The position numbers were made by a program, and so were the translations under genes. Positions 36,382 to 47,916 of a stretch of 64,000 nt of DNA are shown piece by piece (positions within the stretch are counted from its first letter, which is position 1; every line of letters starts with the position of its first letter). Origin of the DNA: Galerina marginata (taxonomy: Eukaryota; Basidiomycota; Agaricomycetes; Agaricales; Galerinaceae); contig JAECYW010000004.1 of NCBI GenBank assembly GCA_023014335.1, positions 1,550,001 through 1,614,000 on the forward strand, in the 5' to 3' direction. A model generated the notes under the pieces. It did not search any database and was not told the DNA's origin. It worked only from the letters and a program-made list of their open reading frames with translations.

Positions 36382-38187
36382 ATGGATGTTGCAGATGTTA
36401 CGACACACAACGAAGAGACACCCTTACTGGAGGACAACAGAACCCGAAAAAACTGCGGCACAACCCCCCTTCCAAAACTTCAGATAGCGATCGTTTTACT
36501 TCTGCAAGTCTGCGAACCCATTACGAGCCAGTCAATCTACCCGTATATCAACGAAGTGAGTAGCAATTTCATCGCATCGAACCTCTAGATTAAAGGGCTT
36601 GCACCAGCTTATCAGTGAATTGGATATAACCGGAGGAGATGAGCGAAAGGTTGGATACTACGCTGGTTTAATCGTTGAGTGACATGGTTTTGGATTAGTA
36701 CATGCAGCTCAGTTCATGACGTTAGGAGTCGCTTTTTTTCGCAACGGAGGCCATGACTGTACTTCAGTGGAGTCGGGCATCTGATCACCTCGGCCGCAAG
36801 CCTGTTCTCCTGACAGGTTTACTCGGTATTACGGTGTCGATGCTTTCCTTTGGGCTTTCTCGCACTTTCTGGGCCTTGGTTGTAAGGTACAGTACGCCCA
36901 ACAAATTCACCGCTCATCCCAAACTCAACTCTGGACTCTAGCCGATGCTTAACTGGCTTGTTAAATGGAAATATTGGTACGCCGGTAGAACCACTATCTC
37001 TACCTATCTCTTATGCAATTCCCAGGCGTCATGAAGAGTGTCATGGGGGAGCTTACAGATTCCACGAATCGAGCGGAAGGATTCGCATTGATGCCAGTAG
37101 TATGGGGATTTGGAGCCACTATGGGGTATTCTTACATTCTCTTATCGTCCATGCTGCAAATCTAAATTAAACCAGGCCTCTTTTAGGCGGCTCATTATCC
37201 CACCCACGCGAGCGCTTTCCGAGATACTTTGGAGGATCGTTCTGGAAGCAGTACCCATACTTTTTGCCCTGTCTTGCCACTTCCAGTTATGTCCTGTTCG
37301 CGTTCATAATGACTTTATGCCTCTTTAAAGAAGTATGAGGTTCTTCTACCCTTCTATGTGATTTCCTGGGCTTAACTCCTTGTTTTCAGACAATACCCAA
37401 ACGAAAATCTGACCAACGAAACGTGGAGTCCAGCGGAACGAAAACCCGTGCACGTGATGACCCTGTCCCTCTTCGCGATCTCCTCGTGTACCCAATTATT
37501 CTCTCGGTCTCCAATTATGTCGTGCTCGCCTTCTTGAACATTGTCGTCTGCGCCCTATTGCCGCTTTTCTTGGCCATGCCCCTCGAAATAGGCGGTTTGA
37601 ACATGGATCCGCCCGCCATTGGATATATTATAGGATCGTATGGCGCAGGGAGCGCTATTTTCCAAGCGTTCTTTTTTGCTCGCATCGTTCGCTACTTCGG
37701 AGAGAAAAGGGTGTTTGTTGCTGCGATGTCCACCTTTATACCGGTCTTCCTCTCCTTTCCCATCATAAATATCTTGGCCCGGAGCTGTGGTCAGCAGTCA
37801 GCTGTCGTGTGGTTGTTAATCACCATTCTTTTAGCACTGTTGGCATTTTTGGATATGGCATACGGTATGCTGTCACCCGCCAATTTATATGCAAGGAACC
37901 TGACGTCTCTTCTAGGAACTATCTTCATGTATGTAACAAGTTCTGCTCCCAACAAGCGGTCTCTTGGAGCGACCAATGGTCTATCGCAGACCACCGTTTC
38001 CATCGCCCGTGCCATAGGCCCTGCTTTATCTACCTCCCTTTTCTCGTACTCGGTCGAGCAAAATGTCCTTTGGGGCTTTGGAGTTTACGCTGTTTTCACC
38101 ATTCTCTCCATCTTTGCTCTTCTACTCGCGACCCGACTTCCGGACAAAGTATGGGACGATACAGAGGTGGATTCAAACATCGGATGA
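36382..38187 (+). CDS. MFS transporter (second paralogue)
   Basis: Begins MDVADVTTHNEETPLLED and continues through several short exons: TPLPKLQIAIVLLLQVCEPITSQSIYPYINE, LISELDITGGDERKVGYYAG, ESLFFATEAMTVLQWSRASDHLGRKPVLLTG (MFS loop 2-3 motif at about 36730-36800), then LLNGNIG, VMKSVMGELTDSTNRAEGFALMPVVWGFGATMG, and PLLGGSLSHPRERFP. The main 3' exon (from about 37390) covers the second six-helix half and ends in MYVTSSAPNKRSLGATNGLSQT, RAIGPALSTSLFSYS and TRLPDKVWDDTEVDSNIG. No frameshift was found. About 12 membrane segments; plasma or vacuolar membrane carrier of unknown substrate. The adjacent gene at 38.8 kb is its tandem duplicate. Confidence 0.88.
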
Positions 38188-38834
38188 ATCTATTGCGTCA
38201 TTGACAGGGTCAACGGAAAAGGAAGCGAACTTGTACTATTATGCGCCGTCGAAGCCACAGATCCGAAGGTGCAATTAACATTTGACGCTGTACGAGCACG
38301 GTCACCTGGTATTGTCATTACTACATTTTAGACATTCTTCTGCCTTTACGGCGCTGATATATTAATTAGCGAAGACTATTGAACGTTAAGTCCTCGCCAG
38401 GTTCGCCTCGAGTTTTCCTTTAATGATACCTATGCCAGGTGATATAGCTGACGAAAAATCAGAGTAAGAGCTCATAACCAAGGGATGATAAGCGCTAGAC
38501 CTACAAATGACATGTGGTGTGCACTTTCATTTTCTCGGACACCAGTACTCGCGTGCTTAGAAACTTCAATGAATCAACACGTCAGTCAAATATTCAACGT
38601 TCACCACTGATCTCTGCATCGGAGAAATACAAGCTCATCACTACTACTTATACCCATTCAAAGCTAGGTGATCCTCAACCGACGTCCGCCGTTTACTAAT
38701 CAGAAGACAAGCCCGATTTGAATTCATAGACCCGTCCGGTTGCAGGCAGCCCCAGCTGTGCCTCTAAAAACGCTTAAGTATCCCCCCATCGATCTGTCTT
38801 CCCGTGGGCAACTGTCAACCTCCTTCCCTCTCTT
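38188..38834. other. spacer between tandem MFS genes
   Basis: No gene recognised; the downstream MFS promoter should lie here. Confidence 0.4.
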
Positions 38835-40713
38835 ATGGAAGCAATTAACGACAACCTCGATGATGAGCAAACGCCTTTGTTAAAATCCCAGACTCACAAA
38901 CTCAAGTCACAAAGCACGCCACTGCCAAATTGCAGATCGGTATCGTTTTACTCTTGCAAGTTTGCGAACCAATATGCAGCCAGTCCATCTATCCATACAT
39001 TAACGAGGTTCGTATCGTACTTTGTGCCCAATAACCTCTGATCAAACTTGAACAGCTTGTAAGCACTCTGGATATTATCGATGGAGATACAAGGAAAATT
39101 GGATACTATGCTGGATTAATTGTTGAGTCTAATACAGTACTTTTCTTTTTTAGGACGGCAGCTAAAACATGGATATTTCTTCTTATAGGAATCTCTCTTC
39201 TTCGCAACCGAGGCCATTACGGTGTTTCAATGGAGTCGAACATCAGATCGCATTGGGCGAAAACCGGTGCTCATGCTCGGCATGATTGGGACGATATTGT
39301 CAATGTTATTCTTTGGACTTTCTAGGACTTTCTCGACGTTGGTTATCAGGTAAGTTCAAGAAATGCTTCCATGAGATAAAAAATTCTTATTATCCACTTC
39401 CAGCCGTTGTTTATGTGGGCTATTGAATGGAAATATTGGTAGTGGTTTTTGCCTTTACGATGAATTATTGCTGATCAGAGTTAAAATACTTAGGTGTCAT
39501 GAAAAGCGCGATGGGAGAACTTACAGACAGGACGAATCGTGCAGATGCATTCGCCTTAATGCCTGTCGTCTGGGCCTTAGGTGCGACCATGGGGTATGTA
39601 CTGCTCTTTTATTATTTTCTATGATGGCAACTAAACCACTCCATAGACCGCTTCTTGGGGGAACGTTGACGCGACCTGCAGATCACTTCCCTAACGTCTT
39701 CACTGGGAGGTTCTGGAGGGAATATCCATATTTCTTGCCTTGCCTCGCTACTTCTAGTTTTGTTTTCGCGACTTTTCTCATCACTGCTTTCTTATTCAAA
39801 GAGGTAGGAATCGTATATTTTATTACCTTGATATCTTATTCTAATTTCTATGTTGCCGATAGACTGCTCCTGTGTCAAGAAATATGCCACCCAAATCCCG
39901 AGACTCTTCCCAATCATCGGCGTCGACATTGACGTCCTTTTCCACTCTGGATACGCGAGACCAGCTACAGGCTGAAGTCTCGCTCCTAGGCCTCCTGACC
40001 TTTCCTGTTGTCATTTCCATTGCCAACTACGTAACTCTCGCCTTTCTAAACATTTCCGTCAATGCCCTTTTGCCTCTTTTCTTCCACATGCCAATCGACA
40101 AGGGCGGTTTACATCTGGATCCCGTCACAATTGGATATATCATGGGAATGTACGGCGCTGGCACCGGAACCTTCCAAGTCCTCTTTTTTGCCAAACTGGT
40201 GCGGCGGTTTGGTACCCGACGGATTTTCATCATGTCCATGGCGACATTTATACCCGTATTCTTGATCTTCCCATTGGTAAGTGTACTCGCGAAAGCCTGG
40301 GGTGTTTCATGCGGTGCTTGGATACTCGTCGCAGTCATGCTATTCCTACTTTTCTTCATGGATACAGCATACGGTTTGCTAATTTTATTGGTTCATTCTC
40401 ACTCGCTGACATAAACTTTATATCAGGGTGCATTTTCATGTATGTAACAGAGTCAGCGCCCAACCGACGGTCTCTTGGAGCGACCAATGGCCTTGCACAG
40501 ACCACTGTCTCGACGGCCAGAGCCATTGGCCCAGCTCTATCTACCTCTCTATTTTCCTTCTCTATTCAACACAACATCCTTTGTGGATATGGGGTTTACG
40601 CGATCCTCACCTCGCTCGCTGCCCTTGCCCTGTTGTTAGCCGTTCAACTTCCACAGCAGCTGTGGAACAACCAAGAAGATTTAATGACTCGTGGCCGAGA
40701 ACGTCCAGAGTAG
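38835..40713 (+). pseudogene. MFS transporter (third paralogue) with a 1-nt frameshift in exon 1
   Basis: Tandem duplicate of the previous gene with the same exon plan. The start MEAINDNLDDEQTPLLKS is followed by STPLPN, where the paralogue has TPLPKLQI. One A is missing around 38926-38930, so the first membrane segment is read out of frame; shifting by one base restores LQIGIVLLLQVCEPICSQSIYPYINE up to the donor. All later exons are intact: ESLFFATEAITVFQWSRTSDRIGRKPVLM, VMKSAMGELTDRTNRADAFALMPVVWALGATMG, the second six-helix half, and MYVTESAPNRRSLGATNGLAQTT ending QQLWNNQEDLMTRGRERPE. Either a recent pseudogene or a base missing in the assembly. A downstream start would lose helix 1. Confidence 0.8.
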
Positions 40714-41181
40714 GTCGTAAGGGACAATACATTCGTTGAGTCACTGCCGTTTACAGTCGAGGACTTTAAGTGTACATATTACAATAAAAATTATGATACG
40801 ACTGCTTTTCATGAGCCACGGTTAGTCAAGTTCGTGGTTACGAAATATCAAGCCCAGTTCTCGCAAACAAACCAGTTCATGAAGGGAAACAGAAGGGCCT
40901 CCTATTTATTTAGACAAGTTGCGGGGTTGAAAGAAGCTCTTAATCGGAAAAGGCATCTCCGTCGATTGCTCGAATTCGAGAAGATATTCACCACCATAAC
41001 CACCATAAATAAAAGCCACACAAAATGAAAAGCAAAAGAAAACAAAAAAAGGAGAGTACCGAAAAGTAAACCAAAAACTGCGGACTCAAGATAGGGAGGA
41101 CGGTATAAAAAGCAAGGTGTATATGAAAGGAAATAGCAAGGATGAAGCAAAGTGTCAGGAACGCAAATGCGACAACAGTCC
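40714..41181. other. spacer between convergent MFS and DENN genes
   Basis: A-rich sequence without a supported gene. Confidence 0.4.
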
Positions 41182-43767
41182 TCAGGTCGTTAGCCTGGGT
41201 TTGGCCCTGCTGCTCGCCGTGGCAGTAATGGTCGAAGGGGCAGCTGACGTCGGGGGCGGCGGTGGAGGGTCATTCAGAACGCTCTGCACGATTTGTTCTT
41301 GCTGTGCGAGCCAGGTCCCAAACGCAGGCGACTTGAGCCATCTAAAATAATATAAGGAAGGTATCCATCAGGTCCACAATTTTGTCCAAAGAAAATACAG
41401 AAACCATTCGAAACTAAAGGCATAGAAGAGACATACCGCTGATAAAATTCTGTTCTTTTACTAGTCGACTTGAAAGGAAGTATACTCCCATGGATCTTAA
41501 GCGACGCGAAGAAGTTGTCGGAGTTGAACGGTTTCAGGCGCAGGGGTTGACTGTGTTGTCCATGCGGCGAGGCCAACGGCGTGGGCGTAGAAAACCGAGA
41601 CGACGCGGAAGATAAGGAAGTTGAAGATGAAAGAGCAGCGGAAGCCTTCCTTGCGTGGTGCACCTCTGAAGGAGAGGGTATGAGTGTGTTGAGGTACCGT
41701 GCGAGAGGCGTAATTAACTGGGTTGAACGAGAGCAGAAGTGTCTTCGCAGGGCGAGTGACGCGTCCATTCCTGAAAGAAAGGATTTTTTAGCGTCTTCTT
41801 AAGGACAGAGGAAGAAACTTACGCGCTTTGTCATCACCCTTCAGAGCATTTTCGAGCTGCTTAAGCAGCACCCGGTCTTTTGAAATATAACGCCGATGTG
41901 TCTTGGTCTTCCATCCGGGCGGTGGACCCGCAGGTGCGCCTAGGGTCGGGCTTTTTTGGCGTGGACTATTGACTCTACGTGGACAAATTGTAGTCAGGTA
42001 ACAACGCGTTGGAAATGGAAGAAAAAGATAGAATAACATAAATAGACTTACGGGACACGCCTTCCTAGACTCAAAACATGCGGCCAATGGACACACGACT
42101 TTTCGAAGAACGGATTGGTAACACCAAGCAACAGACCTGCTTTTGGAGGAAGCCTATTCACGAGCCGGGAATGGTCGTTGTCTTGCATTGTGAAGTACGG
42201 GCGGATGTCACCCGCCAAAGGAATCTATGACGAGATACGGTTAATTAACTTGGTAAAGATGAGGCAGCATTTGGGAGTGGAAGGAAGAGGGAATAACAGG
42301 ACTCACAGGGCGTAGGAGATCACGGAGCCACCAAATCGCTTGACTTGTTTGCGCTGGCGAGGTGCCGAAGATGAGGATAGGCTCGCACAGAACAAGACAC
42401 TCCCAAATTGACCACAAGTTTGCCAGCGCAGCCTCAAAAAGAAGGATCGGCGGAGGTAGAAACGGCGCGGTCATCGCCAAAATCTAAGTGGACAAAAGTA
42501 CCATGGGGTCCATAAACTCAACGTTAGAAAAGTCAAAATCACGGAACACGAACGTGTGCTTTAGGATCATACTTCTCATTAAATGACGATGTCTCCGTGA
42601 CCTGCTGCACGTCGACAGAGTGTGGTATCTCGACCTGCAGAACCGATCCCAGGAAGCCCAGTTCTAAGGTCTGGCCAGCCGTCGGATTCGACCTAATCTT
42701 CACATTGTAAGTATTAGAATAACAGGGCAAGAGAAAATTGGGAACTAGTTGCATACCATGTGGCAATGTTGTGGCATGCAGCTTCGAGCATGGGTGTCCC
42801 ATGCTGTTCAAATAGGGGCCCAAATATGCTGGCTAGCGAGGAGAAGAGGGCTGGGTATTGATGTTGTGTTAGAATTACCAGAGAGCGCTAGCAAGCGCAT
42901 CAAAACTAGCCAGTCTATACATTGAAAATGGAGGATATTACCTGTTGATAACCGCGTTTCGACGATGAATCCCTCCGTTGGATGAAATGTGAAAATCCGT
43001 AAATGAACCCGTCTTTTGTGGGCGGTCGTTTATCTGGTGAAAGAGCAACCGTCTGCTCTCGTATTCGAAATGAATGAGTTTGAGATCCTTGGTCGAACAG
43101 TGCCGAGTCTGGAAATGCACAAAAGGCACTATTGCATTGCGGGGTCAATGAAAGCCTTTGCAAGAACCCAATTGAACAGACATGTTTTCCGATTCAGCTG
43201 GGAGAAGCATCAGAGGTGGAAACAGGCCATCAACGACAGGTCCAGAATCCAAGTCGAACTCCACTGTTTGGAGTTGGGGTCAGCCACAACAAACCAAGAA
43301 TCCACTCCGCAATACTCACCTACTGCGATTCCAAGAATCCATCTCCGCATCTTCTCAACGGACACCTGGTCAACAGCAAGGGCGTTGATTTCAGAGTGTA
43401 TGAGCCTCGGTTCTGCATGCTCCTTCTCGCGTTGAAACCCCCTAGGAAGTGTCTGTGACCGAGAAATCTGATGCGACCTCGGTAGGAACTTTGATAGTGT
43501 CGGTGACGATGGAGATGGTAGTTGTTGGGAGAAAGACAGTTTCTTTGGCGTCACCGGGTTTCCAGGAGTTATCTCGCTGCTGAGGGGTATGTCGGAGTCG
43601 AACTCGAAGTCGTCATTGCGAGAAGAGGTCAGTGAGCTGCCGATTGTCGATGAGCTGGCTCGTGAACTTGTCGAGGACGGCAAAGAAAGATATGGGCTGA
43701 GGTCGCTGATGTCCTCTTCGTCGAGGGGTGGATCGAGCTTGAGCTTGGAGGGGACATGGGGCGGCAT
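41182..43767 (-). CDS. DENN-domain protein of the DENND6/AFI1 type
   Basis: Ten exons: 43767-43320, 43263-43182, 43128-42942, 42887-42757, 42692-about 42548, about 42487-42307, 42224-42052, 41974-41823, 41770-41437, 41341-41182. After a Ser-rich leader the order matches animal DENND6: VVEFDLDSGPVVDGLFPP, AFCAFPDSALFDQGSQTHSFRIR, GFIYGFSHFIQRRDSSSKRGYQQ, RSLVILTQ...YPALFSSLASIFGPLFEQHG, WSIWECLVLCEPILIFGTSP, DIRPYFTMQDNDHSR, LLLGVTNPFFEKSCVHWPHVLSLG, a linker, then HFCSRSTQLITPLARYLNTLIP and KSPAFGTWLAQQEQ. Animal DENND6 acts as a guanine-nucleotide exchange factor for Rab14 in endosome recycling; a Rab-GEF role here is by family. The exon 5/6 junction is the least certain. Its 5' end is copied as a relic at 47.3-47.7 kb. 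Confidence 0.86.
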
Positions 43768-43821
43768 CGATGATGGCGGCGGTGCTCAACTGGGACTGGT
43801 TGCGTTCTCATGATGCCTGTT

Positions 43822-43850
43822 TAGATAAGATAAGATTGCTGATCACGCGT
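43822..43850. promoter_or_regulatory. conserved double-GATA box in the DENN/family-1 divergent promoter
   Basis: A 29-base block starting TAGATAAGATAAGATTGC and ending GATCACGCGT is repeated at 47737-47765 with one mismatch, while the surrounding promoter DNA has diverged. It holds two overlapping GATAAG sites next to a TGATCA-ACGCG part. It lies between the divergent starts of the DENN gene and family gene 1. Confidence 0.6.
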
Positions 43851-43981
43851 CAAGCCATCTGCTCTCACTTTTGTTGACTGCAACTTCAGTTATACATTCG
43901 ATCCCACGCAGATGTTCAAAACCATGTTGCGTCTCTTACTTTCAACTAAAATTATAGGACTCAATACTTGGTGGTATTACT

Positions 43982-45353
43982 ATGCCAGGTATGGTTATTA
44001 TTGATACAGATGTTCTCGATATTTCTTACAGTTCTTCATTTAGAGCGTGCTTCATCTGGTTATCAATGGAACAAGGCTGCAGTCAGTCAATTCATATTCT
44101 GCGTTTCTGACGTCAAGTAAACTGTAAGATCTAGATTCCTCAGCTGTTAGTGGCCCTGGATCTTGATAGTCAGACGCAAGAAGCTCAGGACGTGAAGGCG
44201 AGTTTTGTGTATTTGCACCCAAGACAGAAAGTTCTAACGGTCGCGGGCATGATCAGGAGACTCTTAAAGAACTATGCAAGAGGAGGCTTGACATTCAAGC
44301 CACTTTTGCAGATCAACCGGAAGCGGTGACCAAAATCCAAAATGAGGTCAATCCAGATTCCAGAGTTGTCTTTCCTCGCCGTCCGCTGTCCTGACGAGAA
44401 CACTTTAGCTTAGAGAAATTCAGCCCGAGTTGTATGATGGAGCAGCGGGTGAAAAACAATTATTTATGGCCACACAAGGGGTAAGGTATTATCATAACCA
44501 ACGGCGGCTCCAAAAGAACAGGGCAGCTCAAAAGGTAAAATCCCAGAGGAGAGGCATTGCCATGGACTCGGTGAGTATCCAAAGGCTTAATTGAAAACCA
44601 CGACCTAAATACCTTTACCTCATACAGACGTCCAAAAAGCTAAAGGCGGTATGTAATTACCATCCATAACACTCGTCTTTTTGTTCAAAAAACCTCAAGC
44701 GAACGGCGAGCACAGCTCCGAAAAACAAGGGCCAGACCATAAATTTGGAGAGACCTAACGGCAAGCGCTGTATCTCCAAACCCTCCATACATGCTTCGAC
44801 GAAGCCAAAGGCGGTATTTAAGTCTCCCAAATCATCTCCAGGAGGCGACATACTAGTCTCCATGCCGCGAAGAAACTCGGTCCTGTCAACTTCGGCGTCC
44901 AAAGAAAATTTGGGTCCAGCTCAGAGACGTCTAGGCGTCTCCTCCGCCTTGGCCCCCAACGCTGGAAGAAATATTTCTTCTCTTCCACCACTTCATGGGA
45001 ATACCCTCATAAGAGTTAAAGCCACACTTGGCCCTGGCCTTCAACTTCAAATCATGGGTAATAGCGAGCTCACTCCCGCATCGCCAGAGACGAGCACTCA
45101 AGGTTCAAAAAAGGGTGGCATTACCCTCGTGCACCAGTTCCTCGCGACATGCAATCCTCCGATGGACCGCTTCCTCAGTAATTTTATTGATTTTGGTTGT
45201 TCGACTGCGGGATATCTCCACTCAATCTCGACCTGGTCAAAGGAGAGGCGTTATTCGACACTGAAGAGGATGCTGACCGAGGCGAAAGGCGGACCTCCAG
45301 CAACCGAGATGGACATCTTGGTTATAGACCATCAATTCGACGAGTATTTTTGA
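43982..45353 (+). CDS. unrecognised tandem family, gene 1
   Basis: Exons by comparison with paralogues: 43982-43988, 44044-44081, 44144-44191, 44257-44346, 44409-44570, 44628-44648, 44700-45353; 339 residues. Start MPERASSGYQWNKAALLVALDLD, then ETLKELCKRRLDI...KIQNE (the 90-nt exon), LREIQPELYDG...YYHNQRRLQKN (the 162-nt exon), a tiny 21-nt exon TSKKLKA, and a long last exon with a basic Ser-rich linker (SKPSIHASTKPKAVFKSPKS) and the C-terminal domain VHQFLATCNPPMDRFLSNFIDFGCS...SISTWSKERR...EMDILVIDHQFDEYF. The first two tiny exons are the least sure. No known catalytic motif; the linker could carry phosphosites and a nuclear signal. Divergent from DENN, about 215 bases apart. Confidence 0.72.
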
Positions 45354-45708
45354 AGCAGATTCGATCGTGCAAGGTTTAAGCAATGTATTATATGTATTCA
45401 TTGTTTCTCATGTGCTTGTGGTATATTCAGATTACCTATGAATTTGACAAAGAATTTTTGCTGGATAGTAAAAGATGCACGGGAATATCATATATGACGT
45501 AGGTTGTCTGCTTGACAAAGCCTCCTTATAGCCCAACTTAAATGGTCGACCGAGTAATAGCCTTCGGTTTAGGCTCTCAAAGTTGTTTATTTAACCTCAA
45601 GCGCGACGCGACGCGTAGGCATCGTGATTCGTGACCTAGTCCGTTTATATCGCCAGAACGGCGTGCCAACCTGTCCCCAGTTTCTTTCCAAGCCACCCTA
45701 TCCGGACA
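45354..45708. other. intergenic between family genes 1 and 2
   Basis: Contains the family gene 2 promoter. The part around 45550-45660 (TTTAGGCTCTCAAAGTTGTTTA and a CGACGCGTAGGCATC-like stretch) has a diverged copy at 49815-49900, before the decayed gene 4. Confidence 0.5.
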
Positions 45709-47148
45709 ATGCCAGCTTTCCGTAGGTCCTCTTATACGGTACGAAATTTTCTATCCCCCCCTGACCCAGTTATTATTCCTCTCAGAGAATCCATTCGGAT
45801 ACGACTGGAAAAAATCTGCGGCTAGTTCAACCTTTCTCATAACTTGAATTGCGGCTAACTATATTCATCTAGTTTCTTCAGCTATTTGAATTGTTGGGCA
45901 TTAGAAAGGATTCTAAAAGTGCGGCAAGACTGAAGGTAGTGTCTGGAAATTTAAATGGAGGCTGCTATTTTGCTGACACCCGATCAGAAAACCCTCAAGG
46001 AACTCTGTGAAACGCACCTCGACATAGAGTTAACCTCGAACTCTCAAAAGGATGCAATGAAAAAGGTCGAAAATGAGGTATATGTTCAACTTTCGATTCT
46101 TCAAGCTCATGTTTCTCATTATACTTTTGTGACAGCTCAAGCGAAAATACCCCGACACCTTTAACAAAGAAGAAAGCGAAGAGAATTTGTATTATGCCAT
46201 TCGCGCTGTTGTTTCAATTCACAATTGTAGACGCGCTGGAAAGACAAGTGTCCAGCGGAAACTAGAGGATAGGAAGCGCGCTAAAAAGCAGGGAAGAGAT
46301 AATGGGCCTAGCTTCATCGATCTGTCGGAGCTGGTGAGTCTGAACAAAAAGTGGCTATGGTTGGAATATTTGGGTCCTCATATTATTCTTTGTTCGTGCA
46401 GACTTCGGACGGCTCTGAATCTGTAAGCGCTTATCTTCATTTGCATCCGGAGTCACGCTCACCCACCGATCGCAAGGGGGACGAATCCGTGGTCGTTGAA
46501 GAGAGCGTGCGCGTACTTCCTGATGTCGATACCAATCATAGAACTTGTGGCGCATTGTCTTGGCGTTCAGATCCCGATACCACGACGATCGGGCCATCGG
46601 GAAGTGTCCCATCGCGATCAGCCTGTGTACCTCTTCGACGATCCGACTCGACTAGCTTGCGCAAGAATCCCGCTGGGGGGCACTCATCCAGCATCCGAAG
46701 CACAACACCCGTCCGCATCCATAATCTAACTGCGTCTCCCATCATCAACGGAAATCGCACTTTGCAATCTCACAGCGTAAACGGGTCTCTCCAAGTTGGC
46801 TCTTTTCCCAGCTTGTCCGGCCAAAATAAACTGGTTAATTCAAGCTCCCGAGAGCAGGTCCCCAAAGCGACAAACGAAAAAGAAAATTGGCCAACAGATG
46901 ACAGCCAAATCGTCCTCGTGCTTCGATTTCTCCAAACTTGCACACCTTCCATGGGTCGCTTCCTCCACTGCTTTGTGGAATACGGTTGTTTGAATGTGGA
47001 TCACCTGCGATCCATTTCAATCTGGCCACGTGGGGAAAGACGCGAATTGTTGAAGCAAATTCTCCGAATCGGGTCTATGGAAGGAGAAGACTTCTCAAGG
47101 ACAGATATTGCGGTATTGGAAAAGCAATTTGACGATCACTTTCGGTGA
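45709..47148 (+). CDS. unrecognised tandem family, gene 2
   Basis: Six exons in one phase: 45709-45738, 45786-45824, 45873-45935, 45988-46077, 46136-46333, 46402-47148; 388 residues. Start MPAFRRSSYT, then FLQLFELLGIRKDSKSAARLK, the 90-nt exon KTLKELCETHLDIELTSN...KKVENE, and LKRKYPDTFNKE...LYYAIRAVVSIHNCRRAGK, a basic stretch ending FIDLSEL. The linker is long (about 160 residues), Ser/Thr/Pro/Arg-rich. The C-terminal domain reads VLRFLQTCTPSMGRFLHCFVEYGCL...SISIWPRGERRELLKQIL...TDIAVLEKQFDDHF. The clearest member for defining the family. Spacing before it is about 355 bases. Confidence 0.78.
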
Positions 47149-47280
47149 AACCGTTCCCATTATCCTACGCGACACGATGTAGACGTATGCGTTTTCTTGA
47201 ATTCTTCTTGAATTCTTCTTGAACTTGGCCCACTAGGTGTATCAGTCAGCATTCAGAATCAAATAATTTTCGCGAGATCC

Positions 47281-47700
47281 AGGCCTTGCTTTCCTGGGCG
47301 ATTTCGAAGTGCCCAAGGATCCTTCTTCGCATCTTCCGACTGACAAAAGAGACCTCGTTGACGGTAAGGGCCTTAGTAATCTGTACTTATTTATGCGCTT
47401 TAGTTTTACAAACCTCTTCTCGAATCTCGGGTAGAAACGCTCAAGAAGCGTCTATGACCGCGATTTCTGAGACGACTACTTCAATGGGAACTTGGACATC
47501 GAGGTGGTTCTTGAGAAGGGAATTGAAACTAAGACAACTGGCAGCTTTAGGCTTCCGAAAGTGATCTCGCTGTTAAATGGAATGCCGGGGTCGGGTTCGA
47601 AGTTCCCGTTGCGAGCAGAGGTCAGAGAGAGAACGTGTTGAGGTTGGCCCATATCCTCGTCAAGGAAGGGATCGAGTTTGAAAATTTCAGTCATGCATGG
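47281..47700 (-). pseudogene. DENN gene 5'-end relic in unit B
   Basis: Reading leftward: TEIFKLDPFLDEDMG, then SLTSARNGNFEPDPGIPFNSEITFGS, matching the DENN gene's KLKLDPPLDEEDIS and SSLTSSRNDDFEFDSDIPLSSEITPGN. Further left (47300-47360) DNA matching the DENN exon 1 end, around the region encoding INALAVDQVSVEKMRRW, is recognisable but out of frame. The relic stops at the duplication joint, so it lacks every DENN-specific domain. Confidence 0.78.
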
Positions 47701-47736
47701 ATGATGGCTTAAGGTTTCAAAATTTCACGACTGGGC

Positions 47737-47765
47737 TAGATAAGATAAGATTGCCGATCACGCGT
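47737..47765. promoter_or_regulatory. copy of the double-GATA box
   Basis: Same 29-base block as 43822-43850 with a single T/C difference, located between the DENN relic and the start of family gene 3. Confidence 0.55.
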
Positions 47766-47916
47766 TTGGATGCTGATTGTTGATCAGTCTCACAGTTTAA
47801 CGTTCACTGATCGTTGACTTGGATTTACATCCCACAAAATGGTTCAAAAGGTGTTCTCTATCCCTTACCCTCACCTGCAAATCAAGGACTAGGTAATATT
47901 ACTATGTCTGGTGAGT

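Larger units (their letters stand above)
43310..47285 (+). repeat. tandem segmental duplication, unit A
   Basis: Covers the DENN gene's 5' end, the divergent promoter, and family genes 1 and 2 with their downstream flank. Order and orientation match unit B at 47286-51035: DENN 5' end (-), family gene (+), second family gene (+), and a shared 3' flank (a GGCSCRCT.ATATATCAG-like stretch near 47230 and 50975). Diverged but alignable by eye across the whole length. Confidence 0.8.
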
